NCBI RefSeq assembly: GCF_001420005.1
Contig: NZ_LJAK01000005.1
Coordinates: 124,001-188,000, forward strand
DNA length: 64,000 bases
Direction of reading: 5' to 3'
DNA from: Loktanella sp. 3ANDIMAR09
GTDB lineage: Bacteria > Pseudomonadota > Alphaproteobacteria > Rhodobacterales > Rhodobacteraceae
Part shown: positions 19,351-28,475 of the stretch, piece by piece
Numbering within the stretch: position 1 is the first letter of the stretch
How the letters are laid out: every line of letters starts with the position of its first letter
Translations under genes and position numbers: made by a program
Notes under the pieces: generated by a model
Database searches by the model: none
What the model was told of the DNA's origin: nothing
The model's input: only the letters and a program-made list of their open reading frames with translations

Positions 19351-19457
19351 GAATAATGCCCTTTCTGACGTCATTTCAGGTCTCTGTCCGGAATATGATG
19401 CCACGGGTTCACCTGACCAGCCGCAATCGTACTGCGGTGCAAACCCTGTTGGAATCC

Positions 19458-20084
19458 ATGTCACTGCCACCCCTGGATGATCTGATTGCCTGTCCGCATT
19501 GCGACACGCTGCATATCGAACGCGCCCTGCCCGAGGGTGGCAGCGCGCGTTGCGTGCGCTGCGGTATCGTGCTGGTCACCCGGCGGTCAGATGCATTGGT
19601 GCAGATGGTCAGCCTGGCCTGTGCGGCCGTGATCCTGATGATGGCAGCCATCAGTTTTCCGTTTCTGGACATCAATGCGGCCGGGTTCACCAATGAAACC
19701 TCGGTGCTGAGCGCGATCATGGCGTTCAGTTCCGGCAATGGCGTGCCGGTCGCCATCGCGGTGGCGCTGTTCATCATCGTGTTGCCGCTGACCCGTCTCT
19801 TGGCGCTGATCTATGCGGTAGGTCCACTGGTGTTGGGTCACAAACCCCGTCCGGGCGCGCGCATCGCCTTTGCCATGACCGAACAATTGCGCCCCTGGGC
19901 CATGGCCGAGATTTTCATGGTCGGCGTGGCCGTGGCCCTGGTCAAGATCACGGGCATGGCGCAGGTCACCATCGGACCTGCGTTCTGGGCCTTTGTCACG
20001 CTGGTCATCATCACCATCTTCAACGACCGCATCATGAGTAGGTATACCGTTTGGAAAGCTCTCGACCTGACCTCCCGCGACTGA
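19458..20084 (+). CDS. Paraquat-inducible protein A domain protein, first half
   Basis: This 208-residue inner-membrane protein starts MSLPPLDDLIACPHCDTLH. It has a zinc-ribbon of two CxxC pairs (CPHC, CVRC) and then four transmembrane segments with the PqiA phrase ISFPFLDIN. E. coli PqiA is one protein with two such domains; here the halves are separate genes. An ATG at 19395 would extend the N-terminus. The next gene overlaps its end by 34 bp. It would act with PqiB and PqiC in lipid traffic across the envelope. Confidence 0.82.
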   Translation: MSLPPLDDLIACPHCDTLHIERALPEGGSARCVRCGIVLVTRRSDALVQMVSLACAAVILMMAAISFPFLDINAAGFTNETSVLSAIMAFSSGNGVPVAIAVALFIIVLPLTRLLALIYAVGPLVLGHKPRPGARIAFAMTEQLRPWAMAEIFMVGVAVALVKITGMAQVTIGPAFWAFVTLVIITIFNDRIMSRYTVWKALDLTSRD

Positions 20085-20692
20085 TCACCGCCCGGCAGGC
20101 GGGGTTGATCGGCTGCCGCCGGTGTGGACAGGTCCATGCGGGCGGTGCCGTGCGTTGCAAGCGGTGCCACGGACCGATCCGGTCGCGCGACACCGAAAGC
20201 CTGCAAAAGGTCTGGGCCTGGCTGGTCGCCGGGATCATCGCGTTCATCCCGGCCAATATCTATCCGATGTTGCTGACCTCGACACTGTTTGACCGGTCGG
20301 AGCAGACCATCATCGGCGGCGTGATCGAGCTGGTCCACTATGGCAGCTACGGGATCGCGGCCATCGTGTTTATCGCCTCGATCATGATTCCGGTCGGCAA
20401 ATTCATCGCGATCGCCTATCTGGCCTGGGCTGTGCAACACAGGTCCAGCCGCAACCAGCACCAGCGCCACAAACTGTATGACGTGGTGGAATTCATCGGG
20501 CGCTGGTCGATGATCGACGTCTTCGTCGTTGCCATTCTGTCGGCACTCGTGCAACTGAATGCCGTCGCAACCATCAATCCGGGTATTGCGGCGCTCAGCT
20601 TTGGGCTGTCGGTCATATTTACGATGTTGTCAGCGTTGGCGTTCGACCCACGTCTGATCTGGGATGAAGAGGAACCTGTCCGCCATGACTGA
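20051..20692 (+). CDS. Paraquat-inducible protein A domain protein, second half
   Basis: This is a 213-residue inner-membrane protein that again has paired cysteines at the N-terminus (CRRCGQVH, CKRCHG). Four transmembrane segments follow with FIPANIYPMLLTSTL, IMIPVGKFIAIAYL and IGRWSMIDVFVVAIL, all typical of PqiA. The start is a TTG at 20051 inside the previous gene; no later ATG or GTG lies before the zinc motif, so the start is less sure than the frame. It overlaps the MCE gene by 8 bp. Confidence 0.82.
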   Translation: MESSRPDLPRLITARQAGLIGCRRCGQVHAGGAVRCKRCHGPIRSRDTESLQKVWAWLVAGIIAFIPANIYPMLLTSTLFDRSEQTIIGGVIELVHYGSYGIAAIVFIASIMIPVGKFIAIAYLAWAVQHRSSRNQHQRHKLYDVVEFIGRWSMIDVFVVAILSALVQLNAVATINPGIAALSFGLSVIFTMLSALAFDPRLIWDEEEPVRHD

Positions 20693-23123
20693 AGAATACG
20701 CTGCCGCGGAACTCGACATGAAACCGGGCAAGCCCAGCTTTTGGCGGCGTTTGTCCTTTGTCTGGCTGGTGCCGATCCTTGCGCTGCTGGTGTCGGTCGG
20801 CGTGGCCTGGCAATCGTTTTCCGACCGCGGTGTCGAGATCGAGATTTCATTTCCCAGCGCATCCGGCATCAACGCGGGCGAGACCGAGATCAAATACCGT
20901 GACGTGACCGTGGGCACGGTCGAACGGGTCGAATTTTCCGACGACCTGCAAGAGGTTCTGGTTTTTGCCCGCGTCGATCAGGCGGTCTGGCCGTTCATGG
21001 ATCAGGATGCCAAGTTCTGGATCATCAGCCCGGATGTCAGCGTGCGCGGGATCACCGGTCTGGATACGGTCCTGTCCGGCGTCTACATCGAAGGCGACTG
21101 GGACCGCGAGGCGGACGTGGCACAGACCTCCTTTGTCGGTCTGGAACGCGCGCCGGTGTCGCCTCCGGGCCAGACAGGCACCGAAATCGTGCTGCGCACG
21201 ACCGAAGGCAGTGCATTGTCGGCTGGCGCACCTGTGCTGCATCAGGGCATCGAGGTCGGTGTCCTGTCCGAACCCGTGCTGTCACCCGACGGGCTAAGCG
21301 TTTCGGTCAGTGCATTCGTGGCGGAACCCTATGACGCCTTGATCACCTCCTCCACGCGGTTCTGGGACACGGCGGGTTTCAGCATCTCGCTGGGGGCGGG
21401 CGGCGTGTCGGTTGATGTCAGCTCGCTTGCCTCCTTGATCGAAGGCGGCGTGGCATTCGACACGGTGGTCTCGGGTGGATCGCCGATCACCGACGGGGCC
21501 AGTTTTGATCTGTTCACCGACGAGGAATCGGCACGGTCCAGCCTGTTCAACGAGGTGGGCCGCCCGAAACTGAACGTGGCGGTGCTGTTCGACGGATCGG
21601 TCAGCGGCCTGTCCGTGGGGTCCGACGTACGGTTTCAGGGCATCCGCATCGGTCAGGTCTCTGAACTGGGGGCCGTGGTTGTCGAGGATGAATTTGCAGG
21701 CCGCCGTGTCGAATTGCGCACGGTGTTGGCCATCGAACCCGGCCGTCTGGGATTGGGCGAAGAAGCAACGCCGCAGAACGCACTGGATTTGCTGGCAAGT
21801 TTCGTGGATCAGGGCCTGCGGGCGCGGCTGGTCACGGGCAACCTGCTGTCGGGCAACCTGACGGTCGAACTGATCGAGGTCGCAGACGCCGCACAGGCCA
21901 CGCTGGATGTCAGCGCAGAGCCCTATCCGATCATACCCACGACGGCCTCGAACATCACCGATGTCGCCGATCAGGCCGAAGGCGTGCTGGCGCGGATCAA
22001 CGATCTGCCGATCGAGGAACTGCTGGCCGCCGCCATCGACGTGATGGACAGCGCCAACGCCTTGCTGCGTTCGGATGGCGTCATCGACACGCCGGAACAG
22101 GTGGCGGGTCTGTTGGCGGATGTGCGCGATGTTGTCGGCAGTGAGGCCATTCAGGCCGTGCCGGGACAGGTGAACAACCTGCTGAACACGCTGGAGGACA
22201 CCATCGGCGGTCTGTCGGGGATCATCCGGGCCGTGGGTGACGCCGATATCGCGGGCCAGCTGGACGGTATCCTGACCAATGTCTCTGCCGGCACCGAAAA
22301 CCTGCCCGAGATTTCGACCCAGCTGGAACAGGTCATCGCCAAGGCCAATGCCCTGCAACTGGACGCACTGCTTGCACAGGCCGAGGCATCGCTGGCCGCA
22401 ATCGAACAGGTGGCGACGAACGACGACTTGCAAGAGGTGCCGGTCTTTGTGAACCAGCTGCTGGACGAGGCACGTCTGCTGATCGCCAGCCAGGACGTGC
22501 AGGCCCTGCCCGGCGAATTGCGCGGTGTGGCAGACGAGGCAGGCCAGATCCTGTCGGACCTGACGGCGCAGAACATCTCGGCCCGCCTGACCGAAGCGAT
22601 CAACGCGGCAGCCTCTGCTGCGCAAAGCATCGACACGGCGTCCCAGCAATTGCCGGAAATCACCGAGCAGCTGAACGCATTGTCAGCCGAGGCCGCGCGC
22701 ATGGATCTGGACGAGCTGTCGGCCGCTGCAACACAACTGCTGCAAAGCGTGACCGACATCACCGCCACGCCGTCGGCACAGGCGCTGCCTGCGTCCTTGT
22801 CCTCTGCGCTGGACGAGGTGCAGCTGACGCTGGCAGAGGTGCGCGAGGGCGGTGCGATCGAAAACGTGAATGCCGCACTGCAATCCGCGTCCGATGCGGC
22901 GCAGGCCATCGAAGAAGCCGCGAACACCCTGCCCGACCTGACCAATCAGGCCGGTGCGCTGATCACCTCGTCCGGCGAGGTCATCGCCAGCTACGGCGAG
23001 CGGTCGCGGTTCAACAACGATATCTCGAGCGTGCTGCGCGGGATCCAAGAGGCCGCGGATGCGATCACAAACCTTGCGCGGACCATCCAGCGCAATCCGA
23101 ACTCACTCATCACGGGGCGATAG
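20685..23123 (+). CDS. pqiB: PqiB-like MCE (MlaD) domain lipid-transport protein with long helical tail
   Basis: This 812-residue protein is anchored by one N-terminal helix (LSFVWLVPILALLVSVGVAW). Three MCE domains follow at about 30-130, 145-245 and 285-395, the layout of E. coli PqiB, which forms a hexameric tube across the periplasm. Residues about 400-800 are almost wholly helical and contain recurring phrases such as QAVPGQVNNLL, QEVPVFVNQLL, QALPGELRGV and QALPASLSSAL. The protein is far longer than PqiB because of this tail. The ATG at 20685 has AGAGGA upstream. It is the core of the operon. Confidence 0.85.
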   Translation: MTEEYAAAELDMKPGKPSFWRRLSFVWLVPILALLVSVGVAWQSFSDRGVEIEISFPSASGINAGETEIKYRDVTVGTVERVEFSDDLQEVLVFARVDQAVWPFMDQDAKFWIISPDVSVRGITGLDTVLSGVYIEGDWDREADVAQTSFVGLERAPVSPPGQTGTEIVLRTTEGSALSAGAPVLHQGIEVGVLSEPVLSPDGLSVSVSAFVAEPYDALITSSTRFWDTAGFSISLGAGGVSVDVSSLASLIEGGVAFDTVVSGGSPITDGASFDLFTDEESARSSLFNEVGRPKLNVAVLFDGSVSGLSVGSDVRFQGIRIGQVSELGAVVVEDEFAGRRVELRTVLAIEPGRLGLGEEATPQNALDLLASFVDQGLRARLVTGNLLSGNLTVELIEVADAAQATLDVSAEPYPIIPTTASNITDVADQAEGVLARINDLPIEELLAAAIDVMDSANALLRSDGVIDTPEQVAGLLADVRDVVGSEAIQAVPGQVNNLLNTLEDTIGGLSGIIRAVGDADIAGQLDGILTNVSAGTENLPEISTQLEQVIAKANALQLDALLAQAEASLAAIEQVATNDDLQEVPVFVNQLLDEARLLIASQDVQALPGELRGVADEAGQILSDLTAQNISARLTEAINAAASAAQSIDTASQQLPEITEQLNALSAEAARMDLDELSAAATQLLQSVTDITATPSAQALPASLSSALDEVQLTLAEVREGGAIENVNAALQSASDAAQAIEEAANTLPDLTNQAGALITSSGEVIASYGERSRFNNDISSVLRGIQEAADAITNLARTIQRNPNSLITGR

Positions 23124-23126
23124 ACC

Positions 23127-23693
23127 ATGACCATGAAACCAGCATTGATCGCCCTTGGGGTTGCGGCCCTGGCCGCGTGCAGCACCACGACCACCCGCCT
23201 GTCGGCCCCCGTGCCGCCGTCGGCACTGAACCTGACCGCGGGCATGAGCACGGTGGTGCTGCGCGATGTGACGCTGCCCGCCTATGCCGCGTCAGAGGAA
23301 ATCGCATTGGAAACCGCACCGGGTGTCATCACGTCGGACGGTGATCTGCTGTCGGCGGACGATCCCGGGCGCGGCGTGACACTGGCGCTGGCCCGGCAGA
23401 TGGATGACATCCTGTCGGCCGTCGTCGGGCCAGAGCCGTGGCCGTTCCCGTCGATCCCCGACGTGGTGGTGGATGTGCGTGTGACCGACATGCTGGGCAG
23501 CGCGGTCACCGGCACCTACCGCCTGTCGGGCCAGTATTTCATCGGTGGTGACGGGATCGATTATCCCAACAGCGCACAGGCCTTTGACTATGTGATCCCG
23601 ATGTCCGCGCCCGATCAATCCGGTGCCGTGGCCGCACAGGGGGTGGCACTGACCCGTCTGGCCGAAGATATCGCCCGCCGTCTGGGACGCTGA
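23127..23693 (+). CDS. pqiC: PqiC-like ABC-type transport auxiliary lipoprotein
   Basis: This 188-residue protein has a signal peptide ending GVAALAACS, so it is lipidated at Cys near residue 18. The mature part carries VVLRDVTLPAYAASEEIALET, a domain seen in PqiC/YmbA proteins that anchor the PqiB tube at the outer membrane. It follows the MCE gene with three bases between, so it closes the four-gene operon. ATG 23127 or 23133 is possible. Confidence 0.82.
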   Translation: MTMKPALIALGVAALAACSTTTTRLSAPVPPSALNLTAGMSTVVLRDVTLPAYAASEEIALETAPGVITSDGDLLSADDPGRGVTLALARQMDDILSAVVGPEPWPFPSIPDVVVDVRVTDMLGSAVTGTYRLSGQYFIGGDGIDYPNSAQAFDYVIPMSAPDQSGAVAAQGVALTRLAEDIARRLGR

Positions 23694-23823
23694 CCAAAGG
23701 CATGGGATTGCCGCCAACCGGCCACAGTTGCTGCATGCTTTAACGCTAGGGCTTTGACCAAGGGCGCAATTCGCGCCATGTTCGATCCCAACGCCCGCAA
23801 GAGGCGCAATCAAAGGCAGCAGC

Positions 23824-26040
23824 ATGACCCCCGCCGACCTACAGGGCAGCATCATTTCCCATCGCAACGACCGCATGGGCGGGCGCATGATCGCGATGCT
23901 GAACGCACTTCGCATCACGCGGGACTATGATCTGCCGTTTTTCGTCGGCTGGACCACCGGCGGGCGCACGTCAGAGGAAATGCGCGATCCGACTGCGATC
24001 TTTGACGCGGACTGGGTGGCGCAGCATTTCTTTGACGGCGATGTGCTGGGTGAGGTCTATGACGACCTGATCGACCTGTCGACGCTGACCCAGCACACGG
24101 GCTGGACGCCCGAAAAATTCCGCGCCGCAATCGCGCAGGGGTCCAGTTTTCTGTCCGGAGCCGCGATGGGGGTCACCGTCCTGCCGTGGGAAAACCCTCA
24201 GGAGGTCGCAGCCCGCCTGCCTCTGGCCGTCGAGAGCATCCGTTTCAGCGCCCCCGTGCGCGCGATGATCGAACGGATCGACAGTATATTCGCCGGGACC
24301 AAGCTGACCGCCTACCACATCCGGCGCGGCGACATCATCTATGACCCGATCACGTCGAACAAGCTGTGGCCCAACAAGTTCATTCCGCGTGAATTCTACG
24401 AACAGCATCTGGGCCGCACGCTGGCCGATCCCGCGGCAAGGGTGCTGATCTTTTCCGATACGCCGGTCGAGGTGGAACGCCTGCGCAAGGTCGATCCCCG
24501 CGTACAGGGGTTTGACGACCTGCTGGGGGATACGGACCTGACACCGGGGGCGCGCGATTTCCTCGAACTTTTTGCGATGTCGCGCTGCAAGAACATCTAC
24601 GGGCCCCCCTCCTCGGCGTTCAGCCAGACCGCCATGACCATCGGCGGATGCAGCCTACAAGCGGTCGAGGACGCGCTGTCGCCGCAGGACCGGGCCGCCG
24701 CGATGGACCGGATGACTGACCGTCTGGAGGCGCGATCAACCCTGTTCATCAACATGGGCGACGTGGGCCAGTGCCTGCATTTCCTGATCGAACGCCAAAA
24801 GGAGTTGGGCGATCCCGCCCGCGCGCGTCGCATCATCCGCGCCTACATGGATGACGGGCTGGACAAATCATTCGCCTACCAGTTGCTGTGCGAATTGTCG
24901 GTGACCACAGGCGATCTGGCCGCCTGCGAGGATATCCGTGACCTGGCCTATGCGCGGCCCAGCTACAGTGACGATTCCATGGCGACGGTGAACACCTATT
25001 CCGCGCTGCATCATCTGGCGCAGGGCAACACCGACACGGCACTGGACCGTTTGCATGCGGCGTTCTGGTTCCGGCCACTCGAAAACGTCGTGCATGGTGC
25101 CGTGAACCTGGGGCTGACCGCCGATGTCGTGACGCCGGACAACTTCTATCCGTTTGATCCCGCGATGACCCGGCAAAAGGGCAACGTCTTTCCGCAGGGC
25201 CGCAGGGCCCTGGCCGAGCTGAACACGATCGCACCCAAGGGATACGACCCCGAGGGTCGCAGCGATTTCCATATGTGGGACATCGTGGTCCGTGACTGGC
25301 GGCTGACCTGCGGCAAGAAACTGAACCGGGCGTTCACCAACAAATCCAAGATTGCCAAATCACTGGACATGCTGGAACGCGCCTTTTCCAAGCTGGACGG
25401 CAGCCCTGCCCTGACCTCGGCGCGCGGTGTGCTGCTGTTTGCCGCCGGTGACGTGGACGCGGCGCTGGAATGCCAGCGTCGCGCCATCGCGGCGGCCCCT
25501 GACACACCACTTTATCGCAAACGCATCTCGGACGTGCTGTTCAGCCAGGGGGCGGACAAGACGGCGCTGTTCCAGCTACGCAAGGCATCGAACCTGATGG
25601 GCTGGCATCCGACCTATCAGGCGGAACTGGGCTGGCGTCTGTGGCGGATGAAGGAACGCGACGAATGCTGGGAAATCTACAACCGGCTGGCCGTGGCGGA
25701 CCACCGTTTCATCGAGGTGCATCTGATGACCTCGGACATGATCCGCCGCAACCCCGATCGACTGGAAGAATCGCTCGCCGTTCTGGAACGCGGGTTGAAA
25801 CCCGCCCATGGTGCGCAGCGCCTGCTGGCGGCCAAGGCGCGGCTCTTGATGATGCTGGAACGCGTCGAAGAAGGCCGCGCCGTTTATGAACAGCTGGTGG
25901 ATTGCGGGCTGGGCACGGAACATACGCATGTCGAAATATACCGCCAATTCAGTGCCTTGGGGCGTGAAGATATTGCACGCGAATTGACTGCGCGCAGCAT
26001 CTACGATTTCGACATGGTCAAGGAAATGGCCGGGGGCTAG
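23824..26040 (+). CDS. Fucosyltransferase-like glycosyltransferase domain fused to TPR-like repeats
   Basis: This 738-residue protein has no signal peptide or membrane helix. Residues 1-270 look like a GT-B fucosyltransferase fold: RMIAMLNALRITRDYDLPFF near the start, the GDP-fucose-binding-type motif YHIRRGDII near 163, and GPPSSAFSQTAMTIGG near 260. The remaining 460 residues are helical and resemble TPR units (LTSARGVLLFAAGDVDAALE, AKARLLMMLERVEEGRAVYE). No named family is recognised with certainty. Its stop codon and that of the convergent glucosidase share the four bases CTAG. Glycosylation of a surface molecule is the likeliest role. Confidence 0.6.
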   Translation: MTPADLQGSIISHRNDRMGGRMIAMLNALRITRDYDLPFFVGWTTGGRTSEEMRDPTAIFDADWVAQHFFDGDVLGEVYDDLIDLSTLTQHTGWTPEKFRAAIAQGSSFLSGAAMGVTVLPWENPQEVAARLPLAVESIRFSAPVRAMIERIDSIFAGTKLTAYHIRRGDIIYDPITSNKLWPNKFIPREFYEQHLGRTLADPAARVLIFSDTPVEVERLRKVDPRVQGFDDLLGDTDLTPGARDFLELFAMSRCKNIYGPPSSAFSQTAMTIGGCSLQAVEDALSPQDRAAAMDRMTDRLEARSTLFINMGDVGQCLHFLIERQKELGDPARARRIIRAYMDDGLDKSFAYQLLCELSVTTGDLAACEDIRDLAYARPSYSDDSMATVNTYSALHHLAQGNTDTALDRLHAAFWFRPLENVVHGAVNLGLTADVVTPDNFYPFDPAMTRQKGNVFPQGRRALAELNTIAPKGYDPEGRSDFHMWDIVVRDWRLTCGKKLNRAFTNKSKIAKSLDMLERAFSKLDGSPALTSARGVLLFAAGDVDAALECQRRAIAAAPDTPLYRKRISDVLFSQGADKTALFQLRKASNLMGWHPTYQAELGWRLWRMKERDECWEIYNRLAVADHRFIEVHLMTSDMIRRNPDRLEESLAVLERGLKPAHGAQRLLAAKARLLMMLERVEEGRAVYEQLVDCGLGTEHTHVEIYRQFSALGREDIARELTARSIYDFDMVKEMAGG

Positions 26041-28475
26041 GCCGCCCCCGTCCAGTTTTTCAGCGCGATCTGCGCCTGCGCAACCAGGTCGGTTGCCGAA
26101 AACCCCGCATGGATCGTGAATGTGCCTGCGTCCACGCGCCAGCCCTGCGCGTCCTGATCCCAATAGGCAAAGGCCCGGTGATCCAGCGGGATTGTCACCG
26201 TCCGCGCCTCGCCTGCATCAAGTGACAGTTTGGCAAATCCCTCCAGCTCCTTGTCGGGGCGGGGCACCTGTGGCGCATCCTCGGACACGTAGATCTGTGC
26301 GACCGTGGTCCCCGCGCGGTCGCCGGTGTTGGTCACGATCAGCGTGACGCTGGCCCCGGTGTCGGTTGGTGTGACGGACAGGTCCGACAGGGCGAACTGC
26401 GTATAGGACAACCCGTGACCAAACGGGAACAGCGGCGTGATGCCGTGGCGGTCGTAGTGGCGATAGCCGATCAGCAGACCCTCGGCGTATCGGACGGTCC
26501 CGTCCAGACCGGGATAGACCTGGCGGTCCTGCGATTGGGTCGGGTTGTCGGACCATTTTGCCGGGAATGTCTGCGGCAGACGCCCGCCGGGGTCTGCGTC
26601 GCCAAACAGCACGTCAGCGATGGCATGACCCGCCTCCTGGCCCGGATACCAGGCTTGCAGGATGGCGGCCACATCGCCAGCCCAGGGCATTTCCACGGGG
26701 CCACCGGTTTGAAGCACGACCACGGTGTTGGGATTGGCCGCAGCGACAGCGGCGATAAGATCGTCCTGACGACCCGGAAGCGTGATGTCTTCCAGATCGG
26801 ACCCTTCGGTGTCCCATTCCCCGGACCGCCCGACAAAGACCACGGCGCGGTCGGCCTGTGCGGCGGCGTTTGCGGCAGCGGCAATCTCTGCGTCGCCCAT
26901 GGGTTTGCCGATCCCGGCGCGCAGGGCGGTGAATTGCAGGTTGTCGCCACTGCGGGCGGTGACGGTGATCCTCACGGCGTAGGTCTGGCCGGCGGTCAGG
27001 TCGATGCTGCCCACCACCTCGTCGCAGCCTTCCTCAAAGAAGGTGCGGCCCTTTTGCCAGTCGCGCCCGTCCACGATCAGCGCATCATCGAGGTAGATCG
27101 CACAAGGGCCCGTGGCCGTGATGCCGACGCGGTGCGTGCCGCTGTCGGTGGGGGTATAGGTGCCGGTCAGCGTCACGTGCACGTCGCTGGGGGACAACGT
27201 GCCGTCACCGATGGGCGGGATGATGAACATCTCGGCCCCGTTGGTGGTCGTGGTGTGGACGGGCTCGGCATCAGGCTGATCCTTGGGCCGGTAGGCCACG
27301 TCGAAATCACCCGTCAGCAGGGGTTCCCAGCGGTGGTTGGTGCAACCGGGTGCATAGGTCAGCGCATCGGCCCCCATCCGGTCCAGCAGCGCATCCCACG
27401 GTGCAACACTGTAATGCGGGTTCAACTGGGCCGAACCGCCACCCATGATGCGGGCTGTTTTCGCGTTCGGGCCGATCACGGCAAGCGTGCCCTGCGGTGC
27501 CAGCGGCAGGATACCGTCGTTTTGCAGCAGGACGGTTGCCGCAGCCCCTGCCCGCCGGATCAAGGCGCGGGTGGCGGGGCGATCATCCGCAACTTCGCGA
27601 TGCGGGCTATGGTCACGCAGGGCCCCGGTGCGGTCCATCAGCACCAGCATGTTGCGCGCGGCGCGGCGCACGGTGGCGGCATCGACCGTGCCTGCCTCGA
27701 CCGCCTGCACCAGCGTGTCGCCTCGGTCGCGGGTCGGACCCGGCATTTCGAGATCAAGGCCCGCATCCATGGTTGGCTTGGTACTGCGCGACCCGAACCA
27801 GTCGGACATGACGATCCCGTCATAGCCCCAGTCGTCGCGCAACACCTTGGTCAAAAGCCATGCGTTTTCAGCCGTATAGGTGCCGTTCAGTTTATTGTAG
27901 GACGACATGATCCCCCAGGTGCCCGCGTCCTTGACCGCAGCCTCGAAGGGGCGCAGGTAAAGTTCGCGCAACGACCGCTCGTCCACGTCGCTGTTGATGG
28001 TCGTGCGCTCGATCTCGGATTCGTTGCCTGCGAAATGTTTGATCGTGGCGGCGATGCCCTGGGATTGCAGGCCGCGGATATAGCCCACGGTCAGCGCGGC
28101 GGTCAGTTCGGGGTCCTCGGCGTAGCATTCGAAATTGCGGCCATTGGTGACGCTGCGGTGCAGGTTCACCGTCGGGGCCAGCAGCATATGCGCGCCCTTT
28201 GATCTGACCTCTGCCGCGAGGGCCGTGCCGATCTCATGCGCAAGGTCAGGGTCCCATGTCGCGCCCAGCGCGATGCCGACCGGAAAGGCCGCAGCGGTGA
28301 CGCCGCCCACAAGTGACCCGCCACCGCGCGCGCCGTTGGGCCCATCGGTGACCCGCAGCGTGCCAAGGCCCAGACGGTCGGGTGCCTTGACCGACCAGAA
28401 ATCAGCGCCGGACAGCAGTTGCACCTGTTCTGCCAGCGTCATCTGGTCCAGCAGCGCGTCGATGTGGTCGATCAT
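26037..28475 (-). CDS. GH3 family beta-glucosidase with PA14 insertion
   Basis: This 812-residue glycoside hydrolase has the GH3 barrel with RVTDGPNGARGG, the catalytic-dyad region IKHFAGNESEIERTT and the nucleophile in GIVMSDWFGSRST. A PA14 carbohydrate-binding insertion lies at about 385-520 (HVTLTGTYTPTDSGTHRVGI), then the C-terminal GH3 sandwich with GEWDTEGSDLEDITLPG and a fibronectin-like end. No signal peptide is seen, so it acts in the cytoplasm on imported beta-glycosides. The start overlaps the end of the upstream oxidoreductase gene (ATGA). Confidence 0.92.
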   Translation of the reverse strand: MIDHIDALLDQMTLAEQVQLLSGADFWSVKAPDRLGLGTLRVTDGPNGARGGGSLVGGVTAAAFPVGIALGATWDPDLAHEIGTALAAEVRSKGAHMLLAPTVNLHRSVTNGRNFECYAEDPELTAALTVGYIRGLQSQGIAATIKHFAGNESEIERTTINSDVDERSLRELYLRPFEAAVKDAGTWGIMSSYNKLNGTYTAENAWLLTKVLRDDWGYDGIVMSDWFGSRSTKPTMDAGLDLEMPGPTRDRGDTLVQAVEAGTVDAATVRRAARNMLVLMDRTGALRDHSPHREVADDRPATRALIRRAGAAATVLLQNDGILPLAPQGTLAVIGPNAKTARIMGGGSAQLNPHYSVAPWDALLDRMGADALTYAPGCTNHRWEPLLTGDFDVAYRPKDQPDAEPVHTTTTNGAEMFIIPPIGDGTLSPSDVHVTLTGTYTPTDSGTHRVGITATGPCAIYLDDALIVDGRDWQKGRTFFEEGCDEVVGSIDLTAGQTYAVRITVTARSGDNLQFTALRAGIGKPMGDAEIAAAANAAAQADRAVVFVGRSGEWDTEGSDLEDITLPGRQDDLIAAVAAANPNTVVVLQTGGPVEMPWAGDVAAILQAWYPGQEAGHAIADVLFGDADPGGRLPQTFPAKWSDNPTQSQDRQVYPGLDGTVRYAEGLLIGYRHYDRHGITPLFPFGHGLSYTQFALSDLSVTPTDTGASVTLIVTNTGDRAGTTVAQIYVSEDAPQVPRPDKELEGFAKLSLDAGEARTVTIPLDHRAFAYWDQDAQGWRVDAGTFTIHAGFSATDLVAQAQIALKNWTGAA

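Noticed and set aside
19374-19470. Longer start for the FAH-family protein (268 codons)
   Set aside because: The extra N-terminus does not look like FAH sequence and overlaps the promoter side of the pqi-like operon; GTG 19350 has a better ribosome-binding site.
21294-22649. 451-codon minus-strand ORF inside the pqiB-like gene
   Set aside because: It is antisense to three recognisable MCE domains and has no domain or start signals of its own.
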